A DNA stretch of 64,000 bases, taken from Symsagittifera roscoffensis (Eukaryota; Xenacoelomorpha; Acoela; Convolutidae). A program made the position numbers and the translations under genes. The notes beneath the pieces are model-generated. The model had not been told where the DNA came from, searched no databases, and saw only the letters and a program-made list of their open reading frames with translations. Of the stretch, positions 19,740 to 31,138 are shown in pieces. Numbering within the stretch: position 1 is the first letter of the stretch; each line of letters starts with the position of its first letter. The stretch spans positions 121,561 to 185,560 of the forward strand of contig NW_026971067.1 of NCBI RefSeq assembly GCF_963678635.1, read 5' to 3'.

Positions 19740-20944
19740 AATTATTAATTTTTCTCCAACTCCTTTTTCTAGTAACCTCAAATCAAAACATAAACCCTTC
19801 CCCTCGTACAGGACCACAAGATTTATTAGTAACACATTACGATTGCGAAGAAAATGAACAAAAAACACTACACAAATATGCAATAAATCAAGTATCACAA
19901 TGTGAAACAGAACCACAAGCTATAGAAACCACAGATATAATAGCAACACTCTATTCAAAAGCCCGAGCAACAACAGTTACAGGTTATAAATTCACAGCAA
20001 CATTTTCCGAAAAGAAAGTACATTGTTCACAAGTCTCGAACGGAAACAAAAACCGACTTGACCATGAATCATTCTATCAAAGTAATATAGAACGTCTTTT
20101 ACATCTCAATCCCGACGATTGTAAAAATGAATTACTTAGACTAAACATCACACGAAATAAAAACTCCCAAAGAAAGTTAGTAAATTTTCAAGTTTTTTCA
20201 GACTCTGTACATCAATCACAACTTGAAAGACACCAAGGACATATAAAACTAGACGAAAAATACCCGTATAACGGCGCACACGGACGATTAACCTATGACC
20301 TACATGATAAACATTGGATACCACACATTGGTATAAATAACCCATCAAACTGCAAAGCAGACACGAAAAATAAAGGATACCAAGAAATAATGTTTTTCGA
20401 TTGGAAAATACAACTCGAAAAAATACAACTCACACGAGATTTATCTGATAATACAATGATCTATCAAGGAATCCGACTACCTTGTAAAAATGATCAAGGA
20501 TATTGCGACCCTACAACGAGAACACAAGCAACAATTGTTTGGTTCCCCGAAGATACATGTACAACATTTCAAGTAGCAAAAATACACGCTCGTATGATAA
20601 AATTTCACGAAAAATATTTTATACAATCAATTCCATATGAACAAGTCCATCCATCACGCAAACTAAGTTCCGATTTTAGAAACATAGATAATATAGAAAA
20701 TAAATTGACACGTTTTCAAATATATCAAGAAACAGAACTTGCATGTAAATACAGGAATCCACTTCACAGAACACAATACTCTGAAATAATAGTTGAATAC
20801 GAAAAAGGATTCGACATGACCACTGGAAAAGTGAAAATCGACCCATATGCCACAGGTCATCCTCTAAACGAAGGAACATCCTATATACCAGTTAATTTTG
20901 AAAAAAAGCAACGGACAACCTGGTGGACATCTAAAACCTTATGA
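19727..20944 (+). pseudogene. env: Env-like glycoprotein, N-terminal part
   Basis: 405 codons. It starts with a signal-peptide-like segment (YILKLLIFLQLLFLVTSNQ), then a Cys-containing ectodomain. The opening HYDC...L.KYAINQVSQC, followed by ATTVTGYKFTA and VHCSQ, resembles in pattern the start of chuvirus-like (mononegaviral) glycoproteins that have been captured by several invertebrate LTR elements; this is recognition by eye, not a search result. At least one N-glycosylation sequon (LNIT) is present. The frame is lost before 20944, where the next piece continues in another frame, so this copy is broken. Confidence 0.6.
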
Positions 20945-21584
20945 CACCAGAAGCACACGCTTACAAGAATTATCACTAATGAATACTACATATTTCGGTA
21001 ATATCCACTATGATATTCATTTGGATATGAAACTAGACTATACAATTAGCCGCATTTTTCAAGAAATGTCACTCTCCGAATTAGAAACACTACACCAACT
21101 ATGCGAATTAGAACGAACACAAATATTACAATCACTTGCACTAGCAGTATTAAAAATACCCTATGCAGGATACTTATTATCAGGAAATAGATCAAATTTT
21201 TTAGACTATGAAGGAAACATCTTATGGTTTTATACTTGTACCAAAAAAGTATCACCACTATACGTTTTTGAAGATAAACGATGTTATAAAAGAATCCCTA
21301 TCTTTTATAAGAATAAAGTACATTTCGTGGATACACTTTCACGAAGAACCTATTTCTGGGATACCGCAGTCCCATGTGGATCAGAAAACAGCCACAATGT
21401 AGTACAACTAAACCCTGATGAAAATAAATATTATCTTCTCACTCCATATCCCACATTAATGCAATCACTCAAAAAATTTTCACCAGAAAGCATTCGCGCT
21501 ATTGCTCGAAACCCAAATATAGACTTACAATCAATAGGAATCTATTCAAAATCAGATATTCAACATCACATTAGAACACAATAA
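20898..21584 (+). pseudogene. env: Env-like glycoprotein, middle part (frameshifted)
   Basis: 228 codons in a frame shifted relative to 19727-20944; the two overlap at 20898-20944, so an indel lies in or just before this stretch. Features are an ectodomain with FTCTKKVSPLYVF-like context (as FYTCTKKVSPLYVF), DKRCYKRIPIFYKNKVHFVD and a Cys near VPCGSEN. The order Cys-Y.RIPI.Y...V.FVD is the part that most recalls chuvirus-like glycoproteins. It ends at an in-frame TAA (21582-21584), after which the same frame is open again. Confidence 0.6.
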
Positions 21585-22346
21585 TTCCAAGAATTATTAA
21601 CACAAATGGACACTATACAAAGACAATCAATAGACCAAAATTTACGCAAACTTGCAGAAACCGCAGGATTTGCCGATATCTACACGCAAGACTATAGCGG
21701 ATATTTTAAAGACATTAAAGATTATATATATCTAAACGGCGAAAAATACCGTCCCCAAGATATATCACCAATTAACATTTTTAGCTTTGTTACACTCAAG
21801 AATGAAATCCTTGATTTTCTAGGATGGCCCTACTACATCTTAGAAAAATTGACTATTTTATACGCAATGTTTAACTTTATTGGATTTCTTTTCTCACTCT
21901 TAAAAGGAATCTACAATACATGTGCTATACACACACAAGTAAACAGACAAGCAAGCGTAGCACGCATACTCTTTGCAGGATTTTTTGGAATTTTTTCGAC
22001 ATCTATAAACAAAATTCTTTTAGACGCACAAATAAAAGAATATAACACAAAAATAACAACACGACAAAATACATACGACGAAGAACATAACAATGTCGAC
22101 ACACAGCCAACGGCACCACAATTACCACCCCTACCAAATAACCATCCACTATCCCTAGTCCCACGAAATTTTCGAAATTTAGCCATCACACATAATCCAA
22201 ATTTTAGACTCACCACATCGCAAAGTCCCGTCCAACATATAATAACACATCAATCACAAGATGATAATACTTATGAACAAATTATTGAACAACCCCATAC
22301 CACCGCTTTTCAATCTCAAAATAATAATTTTTTTAGCCCACGATGA
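21585..22346 (+). pseudogene. env: Env-like glycoprotein, membrane anchor and tail
   Basis: Same frame as 20898-21584 beyond the TAA at 21582-21584; the first ATG is 21606. A membrane anchor (ILEKLTILYAMFNFIGFLFS, about 21835-21895) is followed by a second weakly hydrophobic stretch (ARILFAGFFGIFSTSINKIL) and a Pro/Gln-rich tail of about 90 residues. The stop TGA overlaps the next ORF's ATG as ATGA (22343-22346). Together the three pieces span about 870 codons; the reading is interrupted twice. Confidence 0.6.
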
Positions 22347-24136
22347 GCCGCCAACTTGGATCACTCCATCGATCAAATTCCCATCCAACCAACCTTCCTT
22401 CTTCAATCCCAATAATACCACTTTTTGCTTTTCCGCCACCCGATTTTCCACCTAGCAATGTAACATCAGGCATGAATTCCGACACTAACTCACAAATTTC
22501 AGTTTTATACTCCATTTCACAGCTAAATAATCCGAATATTGAAACCCCCGATGAATTTGCCGACTCAGAACCATCTCCATCCAATAATTTTCATAACCCT
22601 TCTCATTTTTCTCAACCTCCTTTTCAACCCATATTGTCAAATAACCCTGACCCAATCACTCCCACACCCTCTTATGCTTCCCAAGTTACCCCAACCTATT
22701 CCTCATACCATTCTGACCAATCATCTCCAGACACCCCCCGAATCTCCCCAGAGCTAGACAATTTTATTACCCTCCAACAACAACCCTACCACCTTAACAC
22801 CCCGACCATAAACCAAATCTCCTCCACTACAAATTCATCCAATCCCCCTACACCCTCTTCAAATTATACTGAATCATTAGCACCATCATCCACATCAACT
22901 GAATCCTCACTCAACACTAATAGAGCTTACCGCACTTTTAAAAGAAAGTTCCCCAACCATCCTTTCCCAGCAAAACCAGGAACAGCCCGTGAATACATCA
23001 ACCACCCCCAGCATACTAACACCAAAGAATTTTTAGCTATCACTTTACCCTCATTTCCACAATACACCTTAAACACCCCTCATGACGCTAACGAAACACG
23101 CAACTTTGTAGACGAATACGTTTTAATGCCCACTCTCTCTTGGACCTCATACTATCATTTCACTAACCCTCTTTGCTTACCTTTAACCAACACTTCCATC
23201 GATACAGACCGAAACAAAGATATGCTATATCGACTAACTACACCACTCACCGCTAGACAGTTTACTTACGTAGGATATAAAAAATCACTAAAAATACACA
23301 CTGCACCTAGAGCTAATGAATATACACTAGAATACTACGATCACAACATCATCAGAGCTAACCAAGATCAATTCTTAGACGACGATCGCTTCGCTAATCC
23401 ACAAATCACCGAGAAATTTTTCATCAAGACACCATATGTATTTACACTAAACATTTTCGACCGAAAGTTTGATCACATTATTTCAGAAGCACTAACAAAC
23501 ACACAAGCATACGAAAGTTTTAAAGAACGCTTCCAAATCTTTTCACTAACCTTTCATTTCCTTGCACCACACGAAAGAGATTTACACTGCTCACACGATA
23601 TTATGTTGCGCACTAAACAAACACATACATACAGTTACTATCGTTTCATCCAAAATCACTTTGACCTCCACACACCCTCTAGACAACCACACCATCGTTT
23701 CCAATTCATCAATTCAAAATACACTTCACCGTATTTCCTAAATTTCACATATTGTATTAAAGACACTAACCTCCATGGTATTCTTCGTAATTATGACCCC
23801 ATAACCCAAATGTATATTTTCTGCCCCATCACCAAGACCTTCAACGCCGAAGAATCCCGACCCTTCCTTATCCCGCACGAGTTTGTACAGCCTATAGAGA
23901 TCCCAATTTTAGAATTCATCCACAACACTAAATTTAACCACAAATTATATAACTTAATCCAAAACACACCTTATGAGTTTGCAGTAGGCACTGAAGAACT
24001 AACCACTATTAAGGCACTTCAATTGCTTTGGCCACTGCTTCAAACTAAAAATATCATCCGCATCTTAGCTAAACTACTAACAACTTCAGAACTAATTCAC
24101 GATATCTTCCCCCACGGTTTTTTCCCCGACGACTAA
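22343..24136 (+). CDS. Unknown 597-codon ORF downstream of env
   Basis: Starts in an ATGA overlap with the env stop. Residues 1-195 are Pro/Ser/Asn-rich and probably disordered; 195-597 look folded, with many aromatic and His residues (FVDEYVLMPTLSWTSYYHFT, TARQFTYVGYKKSLKIHTAP, FLNFTYCIKDTNLHGILRNY, LLWPLLQTKNIIRILAKLL). No signal peptide or long membrane segment. I recognise no family. Codon and base use differ from the upstream ORFs: C-rich (CCC, ACC, TTC common), whereas gag/pol/env are A-ending. It is uninterrupted although env and pol are broken. A perfect splice donor follows its stop. Possible roles (regulatory protein, captured host or viral gene) are open. Confidence 0.7.
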   Translation: MSRQLGSLHRSNSHPTNLPSSIPIIPLFAFPPPDFPPSNVTSGMNSDTNSQISVLYSISQLNNPNIETPDEFADSEPSPSNNFHNPSHFSQPPFQPILSNNPDPITPTPSYASQVTPTYSSYHSDQSSPDTPRISPELDNFITLQQQPYHLNTPTINQISSTTNSSNPPTPSSNYTESLAPSSTSTESSLNTNRAYRTFKRKFPNHPFPAKPGTAREYINHPQHTNTKEFLAITLPSFPQYTLNTPHDANETRNFVDEYVLMPTLSWTSYYHFTNPLCLPLTNTSIDTDRNKDMLYRLTTPLTARQFTYVGYKKSLKIHTAPRANEYTLEYYDHNIIRANQDQFLDDDRFANPQITEKFFIKTPYVFTLNIFDRKFDHIISEALTNTQAYESFKERFQIFSLTFHFLAPHERDLHCSHDIMLRTKQTHTYSYYRFIQNHFDLHTPSRQPHHRFQFINSKYTSPYFLNFTYCIKDTNLHGILRNYDPITQMYIFCPITKTFNAEESRPFLIPHEFVQPIEIPILEFIHNTKFNHKLYNLIQNTPYEFAVGTEELTTIKALQLLWPLLQTKNIIRILAKLLTTSELIHDIFPHGFFPDD

Positions 24137-25697
24137 CAGGTAAGTATGAATTCAATGAATATTACTAACTAATTAAAATATTAAAAAACTCACCATTCTT
24201 TATTCATGTTTTCTTTAGATTTTTAGCCTTCATCCTAGATCATCTGAAAAATTCACAAAAGAAAAATAAAAAATAGCAAACTTCTTCAAAACTGTTTAAA
24301 ACCCTATTAAACTTGTGCACCAACAATTAAATAAATATAATACCAATGCAGTAAATTAATTTATAAAATTTTCCCCCAAAAGCAGTAAATATACATATGA
24401 TGAAAATTTGTATCTTAAAATTCCCCCATAACTAGCAGTAAATTTCCAAATTCTATGCAGTAAATTAATAAAATGCAATTTCAGTACTAACCTTTTGATA
24501 TTTTCATTCATTCGCACAGAAATTCTATCCACACTCGCACAGCTCGCCCACGAAGAATTGTTTAAAATAATGAATTTCAGTTTCAAGTTTTCACACTCAA
24601 CAACTCTAACATATAATAACATGTTTCAAACTTTCCTTTAACCCGGTTGGAAAGGAATCATATACTAAACAAAACTAACCAACGCAGCTTACTAAATACC
24701 ACAAATCATAGAATAACAGCATGACTAAGAAAAGGAAACCAACGGTACCCAAACCGGATTAACCCAGTTTAAAACTGGATAATTTATTCTTTTGAAGACT
24801 ATTACAAAGTCTTAGAAAGAAATAATAAAACACAAAAAAGTCGAAAGACAAACCCATACCACAAACAATTTGCTTTTTAGAAAAAGTACATAACCAACAA
24901 GACATAAGTAAAACCACAACAAACCCAACATAAAACGTTGTCACATAACAGGACCCCTCACAAACATCGCATGAAATTATACTCCCACACCTGGCCTAAC
25001 CCACCAGGAAAGGACGTCCTGAGCATGCTCTATAGCCGGCCTAACCCACCGCGCTACATCCACGCTTTGTGACCACACCTTTATTTTTAATAAGAGCTAC
25101 TCAAGGGTGAGTAACTCTTCAAAATAACCGAACTAAAACAAAAAGCTTTTGTGAAAACAACTAACTAAAATCATAATTAAAAAATACTAAACTAATAAAA
25201 GTTTTATAAAATGTAAAATCACATGATGCAATATATAGATCAGAATACAACACCAAAGACGAACATCAAAAGACAAGACGACCCCACTACACTCGAGAGA
25301 GAATGACCAACTACAATCGATATGCCGCTCACAATCACAACTCAAAGGATTTAGAGTACGACTTGACTTCGCAGAAAAGGACTTCATTGAACTAGACCAA
25401 TGACCACCTCGATGTTCAAGTATACGTACAGATCCGAGTAACCAGGCATCCCCTCCACGCACAATCTCCACGCCATTCCCAAGCTAGATCAAACACAAAA
25501 GAAGTTCTCTCCGAAGAACAGAAAAACCTGACATAGCCAACCATTCTGAAATCAGAATTGATGCTGTTGCAGAGACTCAGTCGTTGTCACAAGAAGAAGC
25601 GGAAGAAAATTATGATGTTCGCCAAATACCAACGTCCATCATCCATCCTTGAACTACAGAAGAACTGTTCTAAAAAACTCTGTAAAACCCGGATGGG
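24137..25697 (+). other. 3' non-coding region with a candidate intron
   Basis: CAG|GTAAGT lies 3 nt after the stop of the 597-codon ORF (intron from 24140), and a T-rich acceptor TTTTCTTTAG ends at 24218, giving a 79-nt candidate intron. The rest has no ORF with recognisable content. A purine-rich run (AAGAAGAAGCGGAAGAAAA, about 25590-25608) and GGATGGG directly before the 3' LTR are candidate polypurine tracts. Confidence 0.5.
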
Positions 25698-26105
25698 TGG
25701 AACCTGATCTAAACTACATTTTATGATTGGATAAATTAAATGTTTTACCAATGTAAAGTATTTAATATTAACCAATCATGATCCATCTAACTAACAACCC
25801 ACTTATTTGTAAGTGCTGAAGTTACTTGTAATTTCAGCACCAGAGAGATTTGAATTTAACTTAGAAATTAGTTGGACTCTCCCGAGCACTGAGGCAGCCG
25901 CAATAAACCAGTATACCCTAGATCTATTGAGCCTAGCAGAGACTAGTTAAACAACCTGAGACTAGATAGTATAAGAGTAAGATTAGGATCGGTATTAGAC
26001 TAAGAAGTTGCACGAATCTATCCGGCCGAAAATAAGATAGCGTGACGAGCAGACGGTGTACCCTATCCGAAATTACTCTATGAGTTACACTTCGGTCCTA
26101 ACTCA
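25698..26105 (+). repeat. 3' LTR (408 bp)
   Basis: Matches the 5' LTR except for three clustered differences (TTCAG versus TGAGG, about 25891-25895) and one later change (CCC versus CAC, about 26088). The poly(A) signal AATAAA is at 25902-25907. The sequence after it (TAATTT...) does not repeat the 5' flank. Confidence 0.93.
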
Positions 26106-26186
26106 TAATTTAGGTCGGAACTTATCAAGCCGAAAAAAAGGGTAAAACAAAATAGGCGATAAAAAATTGTTGTTATGAAAAATTTG

Positions 26187-26386
26187 NNNNNNNNNNNNNN
26201 NNNNNNNNNNNNNNNNNNNNNNNNNNNNNNNNNNNNNNNNNNNNNNNNNNNNNNNNNNNNNNNNNNNNNNNNNNNNNNNNNNNNNNNNNNNNNNNNNNNN
26301 NNNNNNNNNNNNNNNNNNNNNNNNNNNNNNNNNNNNNNNNNNNNNNNNNNNNNNNNNNNNNNNNNNNNNNNNNNNNNNNNNNNNNN
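26187..26386. other. Assembly gap (200 N)
   Basis: Exactly 200 N, typical of a scaffold join of arbitrary length. Orientation across it is therefore only as good as the scaffolding. Confidence 1.
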
Positions 26387-28590
26387 AATAGCGCAATGGT
26401 ACCTCAACCAACGACCGTTGTTTTTGTTTTTCCCACCCATGACCCTTTTGTTTTTAAATAGATAAAGAGACTATGGCGTATACTAATATTACCCCTTAAT
26501 GTCAAAATTAACTCGAATTTTGAAAGAAACTATCTCAAAAAAACTGGAAACTCAGTTAGAAACGATGATAACTGGTTACTGTGCAAGTAGCACACACAGA
26601 ATGTTCCGACCACAATCTTCAAAAAAAACAAAAATTCAAATTGGTGTCGTTTTTTTCTGCATGTAGTGACAAAGAAACTTAATAAAAAATATAACTTAGG
26701 CATAGTAAAATAAATCAATTCGAAAACAGTTCTTGAAAAAAAAATGACAGAACAAAAACGAGACAAAAATTTGAAAAAAAATGTCGTAATTTTTTTCAAA
26801 ACTTTTGGGGTGCATTTTTTGAGTTTTCAAAATTTTGATTCCAAAAAATGCGCTAAAAAACTCCAAAAACTACCTTTACTTGGAAAAAAACTAAGTTTCC
26901 CCTGGTTAAATTAAGCCTAAATAAACTATTGCAATTACTAACTACGCTACTAGTTAGCCCGAAATTAGACCAAAAATAAAAAATTCAAACCGGTTTTTCT
27001 TGACACTGTGAATCATTCTACACTTGGACCATTCTGCTTTTTGCTCATCCTCCTATATCTTGGAGTCGAGTTCAGAAAATTTTATGTGGGTACAATTATT
27101 CATCTGACTTTTTTTAACTCAATCTGAGCACTTCAAGCTTTTTCAACAATTTGAATACTTTTTGCACAAAGTGATTGGAGTTGAATCTTGATAAAAACCG
27201 ATAAATATTGCACTTCTTCTGTTATTTTGACTGTTTTATCTGGGGGCAGAGCAGTTAGCAGAATGCTCCAAGTGCAGAATGGGTCTAAGAGCAAAAAACT
27301 GAAAAAAAAACTTTTATTGGTTTATACGGGCTAATTGATAAAAACAATTATTAGAATTATTAAAACAGAAGAATTGCATTATTTATCTGTTTTATCAAGA
27401 TTGAACTCCAATGACTTTGTGCAAAGAGTATTGTAATTATTGAAAAGGCTTGAAGAGCTCAGATTGAATTGAAACAAATTCAGATGAACAATTGTACCCA
27501 ACTAAAATCTTCCGGGGTCGACTCCAAGATATAGCATCGGTATTTTCTTCTTTCGTTCAAAGATCAAATTACTATGCCAATCAATCAAATCGGATGAAGA
27601 AAAGTTTGAAAAATTAAGGAAAAATTTTTGCTTTAATGCTACCTGGTTTAATTTCACCGCTGAAATACACGCAAACACGTTTTCACATTTTCTGTAAAGG
27701 TAAACATTTTTTCCGTTGCTCTACTGCAAATACACTTAAGAAAATTACATGTTTTATATAGCTTTTTTTTCTAATAACTCTTTGCTTAACTTTTGGCCTT
27801 CTAAGGCAGTTTATTTTTTTAAAAAGGCCATAGCCCATGGATAATAGATCACCCCTAAGTCAGGACTACAATTTGGTAGAGTGGTAATGAAATAATGATA
27901 AATTCAAACTTATCTGAGCACTGATCTTTTGTGTGTGATAAAACTGGAGGTTTTAAACTGCTACATTTTTTTTTTCAGATTAAATCTTCACTAAAAAGTT
28001 TTGTAATATAATTCGTTTTTAGCTATGTTTGGATTCTCAGGTTTGCAATTAATTTATTTATGTTTTAGCGAACTGTTCCTTGTGTACTTATCCTTGCTCA
28101 GTTTTGTATTTTCCTTTCTCCAGTAAATACCTTGATTTTCAATGATTATATCGATGACGTGTTACAATGATTTATTGGCTGATTATTGTTCAGATTTTTT
28201 TTATTAAGTCCATCAGCGAAAAACTATTATTAATTACTCGCTTGAACACATTGAGCTCGTAAAATAATCAAAATTGCAGTTTTCATAGCTCCAGAAAATT
28301 AAAAAATAAACTGAAAACTTGAGATCTATTTAAGCTGTAAATTAGGACCCATTAAAAATTTCCAACATCTCAAAAACGTCTGTCATACGCATGAAATTTG
28401 CATGACTTTTGTAAGTGTTACATAATTGTAACCCCAGCCATTTTTTAGAAGTACTTGATTTCGGCTGGTTTTTATGGTTTATATTTGTGTTAGGTTAGGT
28501 ATTCCACCAAAAAAGTACGAAAAAAGTGCTCCTCGCAGACGAAAAAAGAGCTCTTCCCATAAAATGCATTTCAGGAATTTTTCGTTTCAG
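26387..28590. other. Non-coding sequence upstream of anoctamin exon
   Basis: Contains the foldback element at 27053-27534. No earlier anoctamin exon is visible. The first exon seen has an acceptor site, so upstream exons must exist elsewhere. Confidence 0.5.
27053..27534. mobile_element. Foldback MITE (about 480 bp)
   Basis: The left arm (CTATATCTTGGAGTCGAGTT from 27053) and right arm (GGGTCGACTCCAAGATATAG to 27534) are inverted copies. Matching inner blocks include GTACAATTATTCATCTGA with its complement, and CAAAGTGATTGGAGTTGAA with its complement. Centre near 27293. No coding capacity. Confidence 0.75.
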
Positions 28591-28697
28591 GGCTCAGTGG
28601 GAAGTTGAGGCTGAAATTTAAAGAGAGGTTCGAGACTGAAGATGACGATGACTACATCTCGGGCCCATTTGAGAAAGACAAGATGTACTTGTATGAG
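28591..28697 (+). CDS. Anoctamin (TMEM16) exon, N-terminal cytosolic domain
   Basis: 107-nt exon with acceptor TTTCGTTTCAG and donor GAG|GTAAGT. Two nucleotides complete a codon from an unseen upstream exon; it then reads LKFKERFETEDDDDYISGPF and ends KMYLYE in phase 0. It resembles the end of the anoctamin dimerisation domain, where an acidic stretch precedes F.APF.K.R. Identification rests mainly on phase continuity with the next exons and the unambiguous exon at 38020-38190. Confidence 0.75.
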
Positions 28698-31138
28698 GTA
28701 AGTTCAACATATTTTGAAACATATTGAACGAATTCAGTTTAATTAGTCACTACCAGGGTTAGAAAGAAAGCTAGTCGAACAATTTCAAGTTTGTAAAAAT
28801 AGCATCTCACGCGTTCAGAAAAATGTCTGATAACTTTACGCCGTCTTTGTTGCAGAGTGAAACTAAGTGATTAGCATTTTTCGTTATGCGAAATTGTGTA
28901 ACTAGCGTTTTCTCCGTACGAGGAAGTTTTAAAAAATGAGTTTCGTTGTAAGTTTTTGTATAAACAACATGTAAGTTTAGTCCTAAGATTAAGTTTAGTA
29001 ATAAAAAAATAACCCAAAATTTTTGCACAAAACATAACCAAAATGTTAGAATATGACAGATCAATTACATTTGGAGACTCACTATGTAAATTCATAATGT
29101 GTTTTCACATATTACTATACAAAAATTACAATTTGTTTGTGTACGGCTAAAAAAGTTTTTTTTTTGAAAATTTGCTGTTTGTAAATCGCAGCCTGTTTTT
29201 TCGAGAGACCTTAAAATTATCTTAGTATGTATACGAAAAAATTCTGACTTTACCTAAAACAAGCAATATGATTTCTGTTTCTATTGTGCGAAAAGACTGG
29301 ACTACGTTATAAACGAAAAAATCTCTGCAAAAGTTGTTGAAAAAAGAAATTCGAAATTTATTTGCTTGAGTCTAGAAATATTTTTGCAACTAAAAAAAAA
29401 CAAAACTAAAAAAATTTCCCCGAATCTTGGCTTTTGTATTAAAAAATGCTACTCACGCATAGTATGAAAATGTCTGACTAGCAAATTTAACGAAAAACTG
29501 TGTCATCAATATTTTGATCTTTAGAGTCTTCAAAATTAATTTTATTAGCATTACGTTTAGGGTATCAATTTTGAACATCTTCAGCTTAAGTTTAAAATAT
29601 TTTGATAATGTAGAAAAAAACGCAGCAATTTTTGAACAAAAAAGCTGATCAAAAAAATTTCAGAGTATGAAAATTGTGTGATCTTCGTTTTTTTATAAAT
29701 TTTCTTTGTGAAATTATATAACCAGCTGAAATAATACTTAGTGAAAAATTTCTACCTATAAAAAGATCTAAGATAACCGTTAAACATTCTTGATATTTAT
29801 ACTTTTATCGAAAATTCCCCCTTTTGGAATAGGACGAAAGAGTTAAAAAGATCCATATACCTGAGTAGACCTCTGCACTTGGAAAGTATGTAGAGGTCAA
29901 ATTGGTTACATGGATCTTGTTAACTATTCCAATCAATTCCAAAAGGATCAAATTTTGTTGAAAGTATAAATATCACAAAAATTTAATCATATTTTTAGAT
30001 CTTTATAGGGTTGAAAATCCTCCACTAGCTACCATAGGGGTTAGTTAAAAAAACCAATTAATAATTGTTCTATTTATAAACTTTTGAGGGCTTGAAAGTT
30101 GATGACTAATGGACTCTTAATTTTGGCTTTTTTGGGTCAAAACATCAAAAAACTCTACTGTGCAAACTTTTCAGTGCACTGCTAACCATGAGTTTATATA
30201 TTTTTTTACTGAAGCAGATATTTTAAAAGTTAAAAGCAAACCCGTATTGGAATTCCATTGATCAAATCCAATTGTATTTGAGTTTAAAAGTCAGTGTCAT
30301 CAAAAGTGAAAAATAATCGTTTCAACTAATGAAAACAGAATTGTTCAATCAAGCATTATAATTCATTGCAAATCAATTATAATAGATTAACTTTTCACTT
30401 TTATAGATGAAGACAATGAAACTCTACTATAGTTAGCTCTATTATTTCAACTTATTTCAGATGCGAATTTCAACGCCCATAAAGTGTTTTCTACGTTTTA
30501 AACTAAAGTTGGACTAAAGCTGGTTGCTTGCTGATCAAGTTCAACTCTTTTTTCTGCGCAACTCTTTTTGTACAGTTTTCATGTTACGGTGGTGCGGTGT
30601 TTTTTTTTGAAGTGAGGGGGAGGTCAAGGGGGCAATTATAGGGTTGAAGGATTGTAAGAGGGCAAAGGCGCAAACGTTAGGAGCGAGAGAATTTATCGCA
30701 TTCGTTTTCCAATTTGAGAAAATTTAGATTTAGAAATCGCATTATTAGAGTAGTGAAATTATCGCATTATTTTTTTGAGAAAGCAATTTTTTAGCAAATT
30801 TTTGCAATACGCGAATACAAAAAATTGATTCACTGAAAGCAATGAATTATAATCAATTTTGTATTCTTTTTTGTTCTCTAGGATAATATGTGAATCGATT
30901 ATATTGATAATATTTCAGCTATACATTGAACAGAATTGACTTCAAAAATTAAGTCAGAATATGTCATAAAAGTGTCAAAACAAAACTTAGTTTTGAAAAG
31001 AGAAAAACTGTAGGTGGTAATGGTGTTTTTCTTACTATTTATATTTTTTTGATCGATGACAGATTCAATAATTTAAGATAACCTCAGCTTAAAAGGATCC
31101 CAATGATCATTTCAAAAAGCAACTTTTGATTATTACAG
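28698..31138 (+). other. Anoctamin intron
   Basis: AT-rich, no gene. It contains the foldback element at 29755-30009 and a smaller imperfect inverted repeat at about 30304-30404 (AAAGTGAAAAAT...AACTTTTCACTTT). Confidence 0.7.
29755..30009. mobile_element. Foldback MITE (255 bp)
   Basis: Ends CCTATAAA.AGATCTAA and TTAGATCTTTATAGG are inverted copies. Inner pairs include ATATTTATACTTT with AAAGTATAAATAT, and AAAAGATCCAT with ATGGATCTT. Centre near 29880. Confidence 0.7.

Larger units (their letters stand above)
7253..26105 (+). mobile_element. 18.85-kb env-bearing Ty3/gypsy-type LTR retroelement with accessory ORFs
   Basis: Two 408-bp direct LTRs (7253-7660 and 25698-26105) start TGGAAC and end AACTCA, and differ by eye at four positions. 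Inside are a primer-binding site, a 1.7-kb leader, gag-pro-RT (9357-14315), RT-RNase H-integrase (14316-17579), two tiny membrane ORFs, a Met-less Pro/Ser-rich frame, an env-like glycoprotein in three pieces, and a 597-codon unknown ORF. The domain order PR-RT-RH-IN is that of Ty3/gypsy and retroviruses. The sense strand is strikingly A-rich and G-poor. The flanks (GACCTT before; TAATTT after) do not form a target-site duplication, so either the 3' flank is chimeric with the scaffold gap 81 bp away, or the ends have recombined. Confidence 0.9.

Noticed and set aside
7241-26112. Target-site duplication around the 18.85-kb element
   Set aside because: Flanks GTGACCTT and TAATTTAG share no 4-6 bp duplication; pairing the 5' flank with the third LTR's outer flank (TTCGT) also fails.
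26078-26465. Open frames on both strands across 26.1-26.4 kb
   Set aside because: They exist only because the run of N is translated as X.
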